Under the pieces are notes generated by a model, which saw only the letters and a list, made by a program, of their open reading frames with translations, searched no databases and had not been told where the DNA came from. A stretch of 64,000 bases of DNA, from NCBI GenBank assembly GCA_949752735.1, contig OX457051.1, positions 1,873,501 through 1,937,500 on the forward strand, given 5' to 3'. Shown piece after piece: positions 45,705 through 57,768 of the stretch. Every line of letters begins with the position of its first letter. Position 1 is the stretch's first letter. This stretch comes from Lumbricus terrestris (taxonomy: Eukaryota; Annelida; Clitellata; Crassiclitellata; Lumbricidae). Position numbers and translations under genes: made by a program.

Positions 45705-46325
45705 CAAATTGGTTTCGCATCTTTTAAAATAATTCCTGATAGCTGTACAAACAAGTTTTGCTGCTGTGCAAACTGGTTTAGGCGTCTTGCAAACTTGTTT
45801 TGTATCTTTTAAAAATGTTACATGAGAGCTGTATGAACTGGTTTCACAGCAGCACAACTGGTGTCGTATCTGTTAAAATAATGCCTGATAGCTGTACAAA
45901 CTGGTTTCAAGCTGTACAAACTGGTCTGGCAGCTGCACAAACTGGTTTCGTCTTTAAAAATGCTGTCTGATAACTTTGCAAACTATTTTTACAGCTGTGG
46001 TACAAACTGGTTTCGTATCGACTGAAAGAATGTCTGACAGCTGGATAAACTGGTTTCACAGCTTTTAAACTGGTTTCATATCCTTAAAATAATGTCTGAG
46101 AGCTGCACACACTGGCTTCTCAGCTGCACAAACTGGTTTCACAGATGTACACACTGGCTTCATATCTGCACAAGCTGGTTTCATTTCTTCTAAAATGTTG
46201 TCTGGTAGATGTACACACTGTTTTAACAGCTGTGCGAACTGGTTTCGTGTCATTAAAAATTCTGCCTTTTAAAATAATGTGTGATAGTTGTACAAACTGA
46301 CTTTATATCGTTTTCAATAATGTCT
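45705..46325. repeat. AGCTG-ACAAACTGGTTTC minisatellite
   Basis: About 25 imperfect copies of a GCTGTACAAACTGGTTTC-like unit occur, some followed by a GTATCTTTTAAAATAATG.CTGA spacer. - strand KPVC repeats read through it are broken by stops and follow the DNA repeat. Confidence 0.65.
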
Positions 46326-46394
46326 GAGAGCTAGAAAATATTAGTGGTATTCGATATATCACAGAATTCTTTTTCTCGAAAGTTTGGTTTCAGC

Positions 46395-47140
46395 AACACT
46401 TTATGTTCTATTATTGTACAAAAATCTGTCTGCATAGCGATTCAGCATTTCAAGCAATTGTTTCTGCTGTTCGCTCGTAGGATGTCCAATTTGTTTATAA
46501 TCCAATTGGAGTGATTTATGTTTTGTCTCACAGTGGTCATCTTTCAGCGGTATTTCTAATACTGATCCAAATTCGTCATCCACTTCCACGATATAGTCCA
46601 CGATAAGACTACAAGACAATGCTCTTGTGATGAACTTTCTCATTTTGTTGGCATGAATAATTCGTCGACCATTTTCGTTCATGTCCACGGGATACGAATA
46701 ACTGGAACTTCTTTGTAAGACAGTACTAGGAGAGATGGATACAGGGCCGTGTTTAACATAGGTCCATTCGGTGCGGTGCACCGAATGCCCTGAGGCCAGA
46801 GCCGAGAGTTTTGTTGCTATTGGCCAAATGTCTTATGCGAGTGCAGCGAGTCTCAGTGTTACTGTCTTAGGCCTAAACCTTTTGTAAAATCAGTAAGTGT
46901 AAGAAAACATCAATTAAAACTTTTGAAAGTGTAGCTACCATAAAATGCCCAATAGGATTATATAAATTTCTTTATGATTATAGGCTACACTTATTTACAC
47001 GTGGCCGTAGCTTTTGGAAAACCAACGGTCGCTGGAACGACACTAGCCTATGCCCCTGCGGCAACACTTTGCACCGACACTCGAGGAACCTTAAACACGG
47101 CCCTGGATGGATACAACACGATGACGTTTTAAGCCATTTA
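46395..47140 (-). mobile_element. Gmr1-like pol fragment, split by a MITE
   Basis: The - strand frame 46781-46401 contains DMNENGRRIIHANKMRKFIT, then EFGSVLEIPLKDDH and LNRYADRF. This matches the linker between integrase and RT of the element at 62.7-63.1 kb. On the other side of the MITE, 47113-47135 reads AACGTCATCGTGTTGTATCC in reverse, matching about 62706. The parent element was thus broken by the MITE insertion. Confidence 0.75.
46742..47105. mobile_element. hAT-like MITE, 364 bp
   Basis: Inverted ends CAGGGCCGTGTTTAA / TTAAACACGGCCCTG with a perfect 8-bp duplication GATGGATA (46734-46741, 47106-47113). It is inserted in the older Gmr1-like fragment. Confidence 0.85.
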
Positions 47141-47387
47141 TCATAATTCTTTTTATCTTTCTCTTACTTCGTTTCAGTTTGTTTTCGCTTCATGTATGCA
47201 TGTGACATGTTGTTCTTTGCACCGTTTTACAACAGCCAAATGCTATCGAGAAAGGAGAATCGACACTCAGCGGGTTCATACGACCTTTTTGGATTGACCC
47301 CTTCACTTACGCACCAATCACCCGAAAGTCATTGAGTTTGTACTGACTGCTGATATTTTGTATTTGGCTGATGCTCTCTCAATAAAT

Positions 47388-47517
<130 letters not shown>

Positions 47518-48342
47518 GCCTATTACAATGCACTAAAGAATAACCATCCGTAAAATTGCGTAGGCTATGTAGGAATTGTCATCAGATTTCTGAATATAAG
47601 CCACTGATCCATCGCTCCGCCTCCACGAAAAAAATTGTTGATTGACACAAATAATTATAATCAACAAATTGGAAAACTTTATATCATTTACATTGGTGAA
47701 AACTACATGAGAATAAAATTTCCAGTCTGGAATAAGTTTGTTAGAAACTATTTAACATCTACGGCAATTATCTAGTTCTCTGTGGACGTTTGTTTTTCTG
47801 TATTTTGATATCATCAATATTGTTAATAATATTTAAAAAAAGACCATCCATTGAACCGATCAATTCAAATTAAACTGATCTGCTTAAGCAACTGGTTAGG
47901 TTAAACTAAATAGCTCACAGTCTGAAAATTGGTTATCTAAGTATAAAAGTTTTATGTAATTTTAAAGGTTTCTCATGCTAAAAATTAACGGACTTTCAGC
48001 GGTTGGCTGATTTTAGCAGAGTTCCAATTCTTTATCTTCTACAAGAATGTTCAATAAATCAAATGGAGGAATTCAATGCTTCAGGGATCTTCACCAAAAA
48101 TATTAAAATTAATATACTTGAAGAATATGTGTTGCGATTTATTTTCAGTAAATTTAATCGTGCGACTGATGGCGAATAATTTTTTTCATCGAATAATCGA
48201 ATAGCAGCAGTGTGTCAGACATGCAAGCTAAGCATACGGCAAACATTTAATAATGTTGGTAACGGTATAATTGTGAGCATAGGAATTGTTGAGATGTAGG
48301 CTAACATAAGGCCGCATGTAACATAATTATGTGAAGAGGAAA
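47518..48342. other. Intron of gene B, no gene recognised
   Basis: AT-rich with no long frame or recognised repeat. Confidence 0.45.
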
Positions 48343-48351
48343 CGATGCAGG

Positions 48352-48884
48352 GGTGACAGGACAAAATGGTACGGACAAAATGGTACGGATGAAATGAAAG
48401 CTGGATTAGTTAATTTTATATATGAAATAGAAGCTGGATTAATGAAGATACGCATATGAAATGAAAGCTGGATGAAGGCTTTGCTTGGATATTTTTATAT
48501 ATGAAATGGAAGCTGGATTGATGAAAATTACGCTTTAGATATGGAAGCTGTATCAGGGTATTTTCATAGCTGAAATAGAAGCTGGATTAATGAAAGATGC
48601 ACTATAAATGGAGGTTGGTTAAAGGAATCTTATGGCTGAAATTGAAGCTGGATACATCATGAAGCACATGAATGAAAGACATCAATCCAGCTTCCATTTC
48701 GCAAGCATTTTTAACCGCCTATCCGGCTTCCTTTTCTCAAGTTTTGTTCTTCACTAGAGCTGCATTTCAGCCACAAAAAGCCATCCACCTTCTATTTCAG
48801 TCAGAAAATACCCTCATCCAGCTTCAATTTGTCCATACCGTTTTGCCCGTACCATTTTGTCCACTACCATTTTGTCCTAGAACC
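48352..48884. mobile_element. Foldback element, GGACAAAATGGTAC type, with 9-bp target duplication
   Basis: 533 bp flanked by CGATGCAGG (48343-48351) and CGATGTAGG (48885-48893), one mismatch. Ends read inward as GGTGACAGGACAAAATGG and GGTTCTAGGACAAAATGG, equal in length. The outer array is 14-bp GGACAAAATGGTAC units (2 left, 3 right). The core is AGCTGGATTAATGAA units in both orientations. Confidence 0.8.
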
Positions 48885-49195
48885 CGATGTAGGCTATAGG
48901 CCTGCCTTCATCCACTTGAAGAAGACACCCATTGGAAGATGGGCATTGCTTTCAAAAGTGAATAATATTATGAATTGAGGTAGTAAGTGAAATTAGACTA
49001 AGAATAAGCTAGTATTATAATTCTTATTATTGTTGTTAATCCGTAATTTATAACACGCCAAAGCAAAAGAGCAATCTTGCACGAAAGCGCATAACACGAA
49101 ACTCTACTCATAATAAATATATATTTTATCTGATGTGACTTAACATTGATGTCTCTTGAAAATATGCTAGTAATGCTTTACAGAATGTGACTTAC

Positions 49196-49309
49196 ATGAG
49201 ATGCACAAGTTTCCGGTCCATCCTTGAGCACATACGCACTTCAGATCACCACAATAATTGAGACATGTTCCACCGTTTGGACACACGCGACCGTCACACG
49301 GATTTAACA
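49196..49309 (-). CDS. Gene B, EGF-like exon 2 (seven cysteines)
   Basis: A 114-bp phase 1-1 exon with acceptor TATTCTTTAG and donor GTAAGT. It encodes LNPCDGRVCPNGGTC, then YCGDLKCVCAQGWTGNLC, with the extra cysteine also present in gene A. A CR1/L2-like LINE end lies only about 60 bp upstream of its acceptor. Confidence 0.85.
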
Positions 49310-49368
49310 CTAAAGAATACATCATTGCCAACACAAATACAAGTATAATGCGCATACAAATGTGTATA

Positions 49369-49830
49369 CCGACCCTTCAAGAAATATGCTCAGTGGCGCT
49401 CTCAGACCAACCATGGAAAAACAAATTAGACTTAGGCAAGTTGCCAAATGAATTAAGCTTAGCATTATTTCTAGAGGGTAGGCGCATCTCCAACGAAAGA
49501 TCATTCCAAGTGGATGCACCAACAATCGAGAATGCACGATGTTGACTAGTTGATGTGCTAGCGCGGGGAACAAGAAGTTCCACCATTAGCAGAAGATCGA
49601 ATGGCTTGACGGCCGACTGTGTTCGAGACCGGACGATAAAGCACACACAGTCACGTATAAGCACTACCAAGAGGGCATCGCCAATTCGTCGAGCTATCTT
49701 GTAGGAGATACGCTGCCCAACTGGAAGCCAGTGCAATGTGTCACGGATGCAGCCTAAGGCAGAGGCATACCTAGGGATGCGCCCAATAAGACCAGAAGCA
49801 GAACGGAGCAGGCCTACCCGATAATGGCGG
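49369..49830 (-). mobile_element. CR1/L2-like LINE, 3' part, degenerate
   Basis: The - strand gives LLRSAS.LIGRIPRY, HWLPVGQRISYKIA, VPRASTSTSQHRAFSIVGAS and TWNDL, then a diverged 3' tail (TGAGAGCGCCACTGAGCA). It is 5' truncated next to the next LINE. Confidence 0.7.
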
Positions 49831-49844
49831 GTAATTACATTATG

Positions 49845-51960
49845 GGGGCATTGGATCAGCGTTCTATTTCAATCCATGAAGCATACTATCGCTTCCGGAG
49901 AGCTATATTCAGCGCAGCCAGCGTGTCCATCCCTCGAGGATACAGAACGGCCTACATCTCTGCCTGAACAAGAAATGCCAAGCCCTTCTCAATGTATACG
50001 AGGAATCCGAAGACCCTGACGTGGCTGACCTGCTGATAGACACCTTGGAGCTGAAAGATGTGAGACATGGGAGCAATGCAAATCATCTCTTCATTTCACC
50101 CGATCTAGCCGGAAAAGCTGGAGTCTGATTCGCCGCATCGGTGCTGTCCAACGTCCGGCTACTGCCAATTGACCACTAGTCTCCCCAAATACCGTAGCCC
50201 GTCACCGAATCAAAGTGGCGAAAGCTCCACTAGCGAGACATCAACAGCGGAAAGTCAGAGATGAATGGCGGCAGTACATCAGCATACAGAAGACCCCTGC
50301 AACTGCTTTGAGGCTTTCACAGTCTCTGAGCTTCAAACGGTTTTGCAGTCCGTCAAATCAGGAACAGCTGCTGGATACGACAACATTCTGACGGAGTTCC
50401 TATAACACCTCGGACCGGTGGTCTCAACATGGCACGTCTAATTATACACAAGGGTCGTCACAGACAGAAGGTCCCCCGGGAGTGGCTACAGGCGAAGGTG
50501 ATCTCCATCCCTAAACCAGGGGAAAAAAACCAGGAGGCAGCTAGCTACTGTCCCATCTCCCTCCTCACAGTATGCTACACTAGAACGCCTGATGTTTGCG
50601 AGGATTAGCCCCAGTCTGGACGACCACATTGTGATGGAACAGGCGGGCTTCAAACGGAGCCGCAGCACCTGCGACCAGGCTCTAGCGCTAACATTGAAAA
50701 CGGCTTACTGAACAATCTGAAAACTGGAGCCGTCTTTCTGGACCTCATGGCAGCATTCGACGCGGTCTGGTATGCTGATATTCTGGTGAAAATCTCAAGG
50801 GCCTTCCCGCGATTATCGAGGTTTTTCTCAGGAACAGACGCTTTCAGGAGCGCCTGGGCGACAGCGTCAGCTCATGGAGAACCTAAATTATTGGGCTTCC
50901 CCAGGGATCGGTTCTGTCTCTTCAACATTTACATCAGCGACCTATCGGCAACACAATCTCGGAAATGTGGGTATGCTGATGACAACGTCCTTGTGGCACA
51001 ACGTAAAACTCTGAAACAAATGGAAAAGTGTTTGAACGAAGACGTGGAGAAGATGGGAAAAGTTCCTGTCGCAAAGACTGTCTGCTTTGTTTTTCACCTT
51101 CAAAATGCACAGGCGAGTCGGAAGCTGAACATTCATCTATATAGACAGCGTATCAGACATGACCCGAACCCAGTATACCTCGAGTTGACTCTGGACAGGT
51201 CACTGGCTTACCGTGAGCACATGAAGAAAACAGCAGTCAGGGTTGGTACTAGAAACAACTTGCTACGCAAGCTCGGACTGGGGAGCCCATGCCCGACCCT
51301 TCGCAGTGCAACCTTGGCCCTGTGTTTCTCAACGACGGAATACTGTTCTCCAGTTTGGGCCCGCTCTAATCACGCTAACCTGGTGAAAGTGAAGCTGAAC
51401 GCGTCGATGCGTATTGTCCCGGGCTCTCTCCGACCCACCCCGCTACCGTGACTTCCATTCCTTAGCAACATCCCCTTCCACACCTCGGAAGGTTGGAGGC
51501 TACGGCGAAACAACTTGGCAAAGTCCGCTCTAACGACAGCCTTCCGCTATAAGGCGACATCTCACTCCACCCTGCCATGCGTCTCCCCTCGAGACGGGCA
51601 GACGGCCCATATGGTTGGACTCACCAGCTGAGGTCATTACAGATAATTCGGCTTGGAATGTAGAATGGTCAACAACTGACATTGCAAACCATTCACTTGT
51701 TGCCGTGCCATCTATCTGGCTACAACCTAGCTCGCCGCCTATGGACGATGCTGAACCGATTCAGAACCGCTCATGGCCGCTGCGCGGCAGCACAAGCTCG
51801 GCGGAAGCAGGTTTCGAACCATCTCTGCGACTACGGAGTTGTGCAGACCATGTCTCACATCGTTAATGACTGCAGAATAAATTGTTTTCCTGGCGGATTG
51901 TCCACTCTGCATTTTGCTGATGACGGTGCAAGCGCTAAATAAATATTATTACAGCATGGA
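49845..51960 (+). mobile_element. Jockey-like LINE, RT to C-terminus, degenerate
   Basis: Frames in series cover the thinly preserved N-terminal RT part (TGGLNMARLI, KVISIPKPG, FLDLMAAFDAVW). A 234-codon frame (50747-51451) follows, with GYADDNVLVAQRKTLKQMEK, LTLDRSLAYREHMKKTAVRV, TRNNLLRKLG and CFSTTEYCSPVWARSNHANL. The end (51682-51942) holds RFRTAHGRC, LCDYGVVQTMSHIVNDC and CFPGGL, a zinc-knuckle-like C-terminus. The YADD is intact but several frameshifts and stops are present. It is a different family from the CR1/L2-like copies. Confidence 0.75.
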
Positions 51961-51965
51961 TCCAG

Positions 51966-52140
51966 CCTACCAGGATCGAGGTTGTAATAAGTTTATTATC
52001 GTCCTTAGGGCACAACTTAAAGCTCTGATACAAATGGAAAAGTGTTTGAGCGAAGATGTTATACGTCATGGCTTATGCTCGCTCCTGCTGGCATGTGTTA
52101 CGGCGGCACGAAAAGACTGCACTTCATCCCAGACATTAAA
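51966..52140 (+). mobile_element. Second fragment of the Jockey-like LINE
   Basis: ALIQMEKCLSEDV and the following residues repeat the TLKQMEKCLNEDV section of the adjacent element. It is a small independent or duplicated piece. Confidence 0.5.
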
Positions 52141-52494
52141 CATCAAACGTTGCTATTTATTATGCTATCATACTCATTGAATACTGTATGTATGTTCTAC
52201 TATCTGGGTTTATTTGCCAGCGCATGCTTAGAAAGAAAAGTTGTTTGAAGGCTTAATTGCCATCAACTGCAGTAAATTCATTGGCAACAATGAATGGCCA
52301 CCAAACTCGCAAAACTTAAACCCTCTTCATTATCCCACCTATGTGAGCTACATTTATGCTGGAAGGTTACAAGTCGGAGAACATTGACGAGCTGGAGGAA
52401 GTCTTGCAAGACTTCAAGGAGGTCATAGCTGTTCATACTGTCCTTGCCTCAAAGAGATCTATCCCGGATCCTGTTCTCAGGTGCAAATACCAGA

Positions 52495-53215
52495 ACGGTT
52501 GCATATCGGTCTCTATAGTACTTTTCTCTTCTGGCTGAGGTCCTTTATTAGTTAGCATTCCTGTTTGCGTTGTGCACTGGCCATCTAAGTACCTCTGGGG
52601 TCCCGCTCACTAAATTCTTCTTCAGCGCTCTGTCTTTGGTCCATTCTCTTCACAATCTATGCCTCAGACTATGCCCCTCTTCGTGCGTCCAATGCTATTC
52701 TGACCTTCTGTATGCAAGCAAGGTTCAAACCTACCAGCACTGCCGTGCCTCTTACCCTATAGGCTAGCGACTAACCGGGTTCAGAGCTTCGCCATGGAGG
52801 TCTTGAGGTCTTAGATGCCGTGTTACCAACTCCGCCTCAACTATGTAAAAACTCAGTTCATTTGGCATGACACCCGTAAGCAGCTGGCAAAACTATATAT
52901 GACAGCCATTACTGCCGCCTTTCCTGATTTTGTTTTCCCCTCCATGGTCCGCGACCTTGGTGTTACTGTGGACCAGGAGTTCACATTCACTTACACATCC
53001 GTGCCTATTATATCGACTGCGCCAACTACGCGCTGTTGATCCCTCGCTAACTTCTATTGCCGCTGATAGCCTCCTCCATTCTTTCGTTACTACCTGACTT
53101 GACTATAGCTGATCTCTCTATGCTGGTCTTGCTGGCCTACCGTAGCCCGCCTGCGTGTCTTGATCGACTGATCGTGTCCTTCGCTCTATTAATTAGTGGC
53201 AATATTTGCATCCTA
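52495..53215 (+). mobile_element. CR1/L2-like LINE, heavily degenerate
   Basis: QLRLNYVKTQFIWHDTRKQL, then FPDFVFPSMVRDLGVTVDQE and flanking broken frames. Many stops and no 3' tail. Confidence 0.65.
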
Positions 53216-53239
53216 GCCGCCTATATTATGAAAATCATT

Positions 53240-53350
53240 ACTTGAACAGACTTATGTGAGATATTCATATTGAAAAAAGAGGGATATAAGGGATTCTGAG
53301 ATATGAATTCTGTCAAAGGACTCAATGGCGAGAGCGTTGGGGCTGTGGCG
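53240..53350 (+). repeat. Dispersed monomer of the 160-bp satellite
   Basis: ATAAGGGATTCTGAGATATG, then GGCGAGAGCGTTGGGGCTGT match the units at 6.9-8.7 kb. Confidence 0.5.
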
Positions 53351-53399
53351 TAATTCCAATGCTCTCGTCATTCTGTACTTTCACCAATTCACGTGTCTA

Positions 53400-53600
53400 C
53401 GAAAGTATGAATGTTAGAAGAAAGGAATATAGGAATAGATGATTGGTGGATGGAAGGAAGAGAGGAATGAAGGAAGATAGGAGTGCATGAATGTAGGAAA
53501 GGAGGAGTGACGGAAGAGAGGAATGGATGCATGTACGAAAGGATGTGAGTGGGAGGGGTGAAGGAAGCTAGTTAGAACGAAGGGTCGTGTGTTGGGAAGA
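53400..53600 (+). repeat. GGAAGAGAGGAATG-type minisatellite
   Basis: Purine-rich imperfect units (GGAAGAGAGGAATGAAGGAA). No coding evidence. Confidence 0.55.
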
Positions 53601-53889
53601 TTGTTTGCGAGATAAGAATCGACGGGTGGTCCGATAATGAAGTCATTAAGGTAGTGGGTGCCACTAATGATGACTCAGGGCTGAACGCTTTTTAATGGGA
53701 GTTTTAATGAGCTGCGCCAGAACCACCACTCTATCTACTACCCTGTATGTTGCATAAAATAAATACGTCATTTTCCGTGTTTGCGTTGTAAAGGACCCCG
53801 CCGCCCTGGACATGTGGACAGAGGGGACCACGACCTTTGTTGCTGCTGCCCTGCTTCCACCCTAGTCACAGCTAAAGTAATGGCCTTGA

Positions 53890-54880
53890 GCAACTGGTCG
53901 TCGTCGTCGTCGTGACCATCCTCATTGCTGCGGATCGGGGATCAGAGTCGACGACGCCATCTTCCTCCATTGCTCTCTGTTCCTCGCGGTTCTCACACAG
54001 TCCGCCATTGCCATCCCTGTCCATTCCTCTACGTCATCCATCCATCTTCTCCTCGGCCTTCCCCGAGCCCTTTTTCCATTCAGATAGCCCCGACATATGA
54101 ATGCCGGCAGCTTGTCTGCTCTGATCATGTGTCCGAAGTAGTTCAGCTTCCTTCCTTTCACCACCTCCAGCAGACGCCGCTCCGGCTGCAGCTCTTCCAG
54201 TATAGATTCGTTTGTCCTAAACTCCTTCCAGCTGACTCTCAGCATCTTTCTATATGTTGTCATCTCAAACGCTGATATTCTTCTTTTGTCTTCCTTCCTT
54301 AGCGTCCGAGTTTCACAGCCGTACAGTGCCACCGGCCACACCAGTGACCCCATAAGCCTTAACTTCAACCCTGCTCCAATGGTTCTGTCCTTCCACAGCG
54401 TAGTCAAAGACCCCATGGCTGTTCGCGCCATCCCCAGTCTGGCTCTTATCTCCCTGCCTCCATCTCCACTCTACTCCCCTATGGCACCTAGGTAGCGGAA
54501 CGACTCCACTTGCTCCAAGATTCCTCCATTACATGTGATCGCTATCCTCTCTCGATTTCTGCTCACCACCATCACTTTTGTTTTCTTACTATTTATTTCC
54601 AGCCCATATTTCTTAGATGTTTCATTTACTCTGTCCATTAGTTGTTGGAGGGCTTCTTTTGATGTAGCGACAAGTACGATATCATCCGCGTATCGCAAGT
54701 TGTTTATTGTCCGTCCGCTTACCGTTACTCCGATCCAGCTGAGTATATCCGCAGACTCTCTCATCACCTTCTCTGAGTACCCGTTAAATGACAGTGGTGA
54801 TATCAGGCAGCCCTGCCTCACCCCCTTTCCAATCTTGAACCATTCCGTGATTTCCTTGTCTATGCGGACCGCTGCCAAAA
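53890..54880 (-). mobile_element. LINE RT palm to C-terminus, frameshifted
   Basis: Frame 54878-54471 has GVRQGCLISPLSF, a catalytic YADDIVLVA box, EINSKKTKVMVVSR and FRYLGA. Frame 54431-53922 continues with ALYGCETRTLRKEDKRRISA, LNYFGHMIRA, ARGRPRRRWMDDVEEW and REQWRK. One frameshift separates them near 54450-54480. The 3' end is a (GAC)n run (53890-53915 on the other strand). It belongs to the same broad type as the fragment at 1-558. Confidence 0.8.
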
Positions 54881-55245
54881 GAGCAACTGGTAGAATACTG
54901 AAAAAGCATTACGATGTAATAAACAAGCAGGAGACAGCAAATGAGAAGACCCGACGCTCTCTGACCGAAGAGTAAGCCCGATGGAGCAGTACCCCCTTCA
55001 AACGAAAATTGACGGAAGGTTCAGTCGGCGAGAGGGTGTCAGAGACCAGATATATAGGGCAGAACACTGCCAGTGAAACACCGCCAGACAAGTGCTGCCG
55101 TAGTGTAACATGACATGTTCTAATATGGAGCCTAGATTATTCAAGCTAAGGCTACTAACGTACTGAAAGGCAAGTTTCTCAAATTTAAAGTCTCCTGAAT
55201 TTATTGAGTGGTAAATGCGTCGTATGGTAAATGAAGCGGACTTAC

Positions 55246-55359
55246 GAATGTCGCATTTGACTCCAGTCCACTGCGGTGGACATGCGCAGGCGTAGTAGTC
55301 GATGCCATTAAGACAAGTACCGCCATTCAGACATGGAAAACTCTCACAGTTGTTCGTCA
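55246..55359 (-). CDS. Gene B, EGF-like exon 1
   Basis: A 114-bp phase 1-1 exon with acceptor TTTTATTTCAG and donor GTAAGT. It encodes [15 protein letters not shown], then YYACACPPQWTGVKC, and is 35 of 38 identical to gene A's exon 1. No earlier exon could be seen up to 64000, which includes the LTR element, so the 5' end of gene B is missing or outside. Confidence 0.85.
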
Positions 55360-55479
55360 CTGAAATAAAATTCAAAGGTAATATAACGCTTTTGTGAGTT
55401 TCGATACTGTAATAAATGTGACTGTTTGTGGGTCACACTCTCGTCTGCCAACGTTGCGTCATCTCGTCCACACATACGT

Positions 55480-55655
55480 CGTTGTCCGTGTGATTGAAGC
55501 CCAACATGAAGGATTGGAGGCCGCGGGTGCCTGCAGCAGAAGCCAAAAAGGCAGGGAGTGCAAGCGAAGCCACCCGACGAATTCACAGTCCACCCATCTT
55601 AACGACGCAAAGAGGCCTGCAACCATTGATCGTTCGATACGACGATGTTGAAGAC

Positions 55656-55691
<36 letters not shown>

Positions 55692-55721
55692 TTGATTATT
55701 ATTATTATTATCATTATTTAT

Positions 55722-55752
<31 letters not shown>

Positions 55753-55760
55753 CTAGTATT
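55480..55760 (+). repeat. Possible LINE 3' stub with (ATT)n and (AGC)n
   Basis: 55655-55720 is ATT repeat with interruptions, followed by AGC/AGT triplets. The preceding 150 bp reads open and may be a truncated 3' end of an element in + orientation. I could not identify it. Confidence 0.35.
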
Positions 55761-56204
55761 GTAGAATCGTTTGGTTTTTAGAAAGTTGGCGCTCGATATC
55801 GATCTATTATTTCATGCAGGCCTATTAATTTTGGTTGATACTTGTTCGATGTTTTCTTGCCCTAACAGAGTTCAATTGGATTTCGCAGTCAACTCTTTCG
55901 TGTGATTTTATAATTCTAATTTTTCTAATTTATATATTATATTTCAGTATAAATTCTAGTTTAAATTTATTCTAGTGTTTTCCTGCGCCAAAATTTGGCT
56001 GTCATGCAGTGAACTTTTCGAACTTGCACGATAATTTCTAGTGTGAATACATTCTAGTGTGTTTTTGGTGTTTTCCTGCGCAAACAGTTTTATAATTCTA
56101 ATTTATTTCTAGTCTAAGTAAAATGATCGTACAATTTCATTCATCCTTTGATGAGTTGCCTCTGATGAGTAGTCCCTTGATCAGTAGTCCTTAGATGAGT
56201 AATC
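55761..56204. other. No gene recognised
   Basis: AT-rich, with short repeats of TAATTTATATATT and TTCTAGTGTG. Nothing supportable. Confidence 0.4.
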
Positions 56205-56735
56205 CCTAGATCAATTGGCATACCCAATTGGGATGCGACACTCTGAAGTTTTAAACCATGACCTGCATTAAAAAACGGATCAATTTGATTAAGTTGACAG
56301 CTTAAGTTCCTACACATTACAATTTGGAAATTAAGCGAATTCGAACAATGTGGTGGGGACATACAGTGAAGACCTGAACCCTGTCTTTCAGCACTGAAAT
56401 TATGAGAAATTTGTTTGAGATCGCAGCCAAAAATGTTTCCATTACAGTGTTGAAATTTCAGAAACGAAAAACAATGAGGGGGACTTTTGAAGTCTTAAGT
56501 TATAACTAGTGTCACTAAAATTAAGAGCAATTTCGTTAAAATGACAGCCTTTCATGCTCCCACTGCAGTGTAGAAATTAAAAACATTTCGACACTGGAAA
56601 CCGGGACAATTTTGAAGTCTTAGACCAGGACTATTAGCACTGAAATGATGAGCGACTTCGTTAAATGACAGCCTAAAATGGTATACCTTCGGCCGCTCGT
56701 CCGTTTCCCTCAAAGTTCGGACCAAGTCTCCGCCT
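56205..56735 (+). repeat. ~122-bp satellite block, copy of 33370-33900
   Basis: CAATTGGGATGCGACACT, then CCTACACATTACAATTTGGA and ACCTTCGGCCGCTCG match the 33-kb block in order and orientation. It is a dispersed copy of the same array end. Confidence 0.7.
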
Positions 56736-56979
56736 ATGCGTGAGTACAAACATTAAATTTTTAGGCGACTATATATATTGTTCACATAATTTATGCAGTA
56801 TTGGTTACGTCTGTTCAGGTGTTCTGTTGTAGCCTCTAAGTTGCGTCACAAATGCTAGAGTCGGTAGCTGTAAGTGACTGCACATTGCTCGAAACGTGGA
56901 TAAGAAAGATTCGCTCTGTGCGATAAAAACCGCACATCTAAAAGAGGTGTAAATTGATAGACAGAATCTCCTCTTTATT

Positions 56980-57103
<124 letters not shown>

Positions 57104-57255
57104 TGATTTGACACGCCCAATATAGTCTTTCCTGAAAGACTGCAGGAAAGAAGACAGCTAAACATACACACACATGTAGGCCTATAATTATTGTATATAT
57201 AATATATATATAATCATATATATATATAATTATATATACATAATGTAAGCTAATA

Positions 57256-57749
57256 TTGTATAACATATAGTTGGTCAGCTAATTGTTGAGCGTACATATA
57301 GGCCAGCTGGCTGAGTGGCGGGAAAGTCGCCGCTGCACGACCGTCGCCGGAGAGAGAGAGAGAGACAGAGACAGAGAGAAGGACAGAGAGAGGCAGAGAG
57401 ACGGACAGAGCGGCTGAAGGAAGAGTGTACGCTAAGAGTGAGATAGGCACGTGTAGGAGTGCGAGTCAGGTGTAGAAGGTGTAGTTAGAGAGAAGAGATA
57501 ATAAGATGGCGTTTTGGCGTGTCATTGAATTGTTCGTTATTGTTCCATTTTTCTGTTGAATATTACTGTTGGAGATTCGAAGAATTGAATACAAGAAACC
57601 GATCGTTTGTTTTAAGTAAACAAGTTAAAGAACTTTAGACACTTATAAACTAGCCATTAGCTACCACAGTACAGTTTTATGGTTAGACCTAGGCTGCGCT
57701 GCTGAACTTTTGAAAAGACTGGAAAAGCGTAAGGGATAAGCTCACATTT
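57256..57749 (+). mobile_element. Candidate 5' LTR of the Gmr1-like element
   Basis: The stretch begins TGTATAACA and ends with AGCTCACA a few bases before the primer-binding-like site. These ends suit an LTR with TG...CA termini. The 3' LTR lies outside the window, so the limits cannot be checked. GAGA tracts at 57351-57400 fall inside. Confidence 0.35.
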
Positions 57750-57768
57750 TGGTGGCAGCGGTGGGATA
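57750..57768 (+). promoter_or_regulatory. Primer-binding-site-like sequence
   Basis: TGGTGGCAGCGGTGGGATA begins with TGG, as expected for pairing with a tRNA CCA end. It lies just after the candidate LTR. The tRNA was not identified. Confidence 0.45.

Noticed and set aside
45591..46253. - strand KPVC-repeat protein
   Set aside because: The frames are short, broken by stops and simply follow a GCTGTACAAACTGGTTTC minisatellite.
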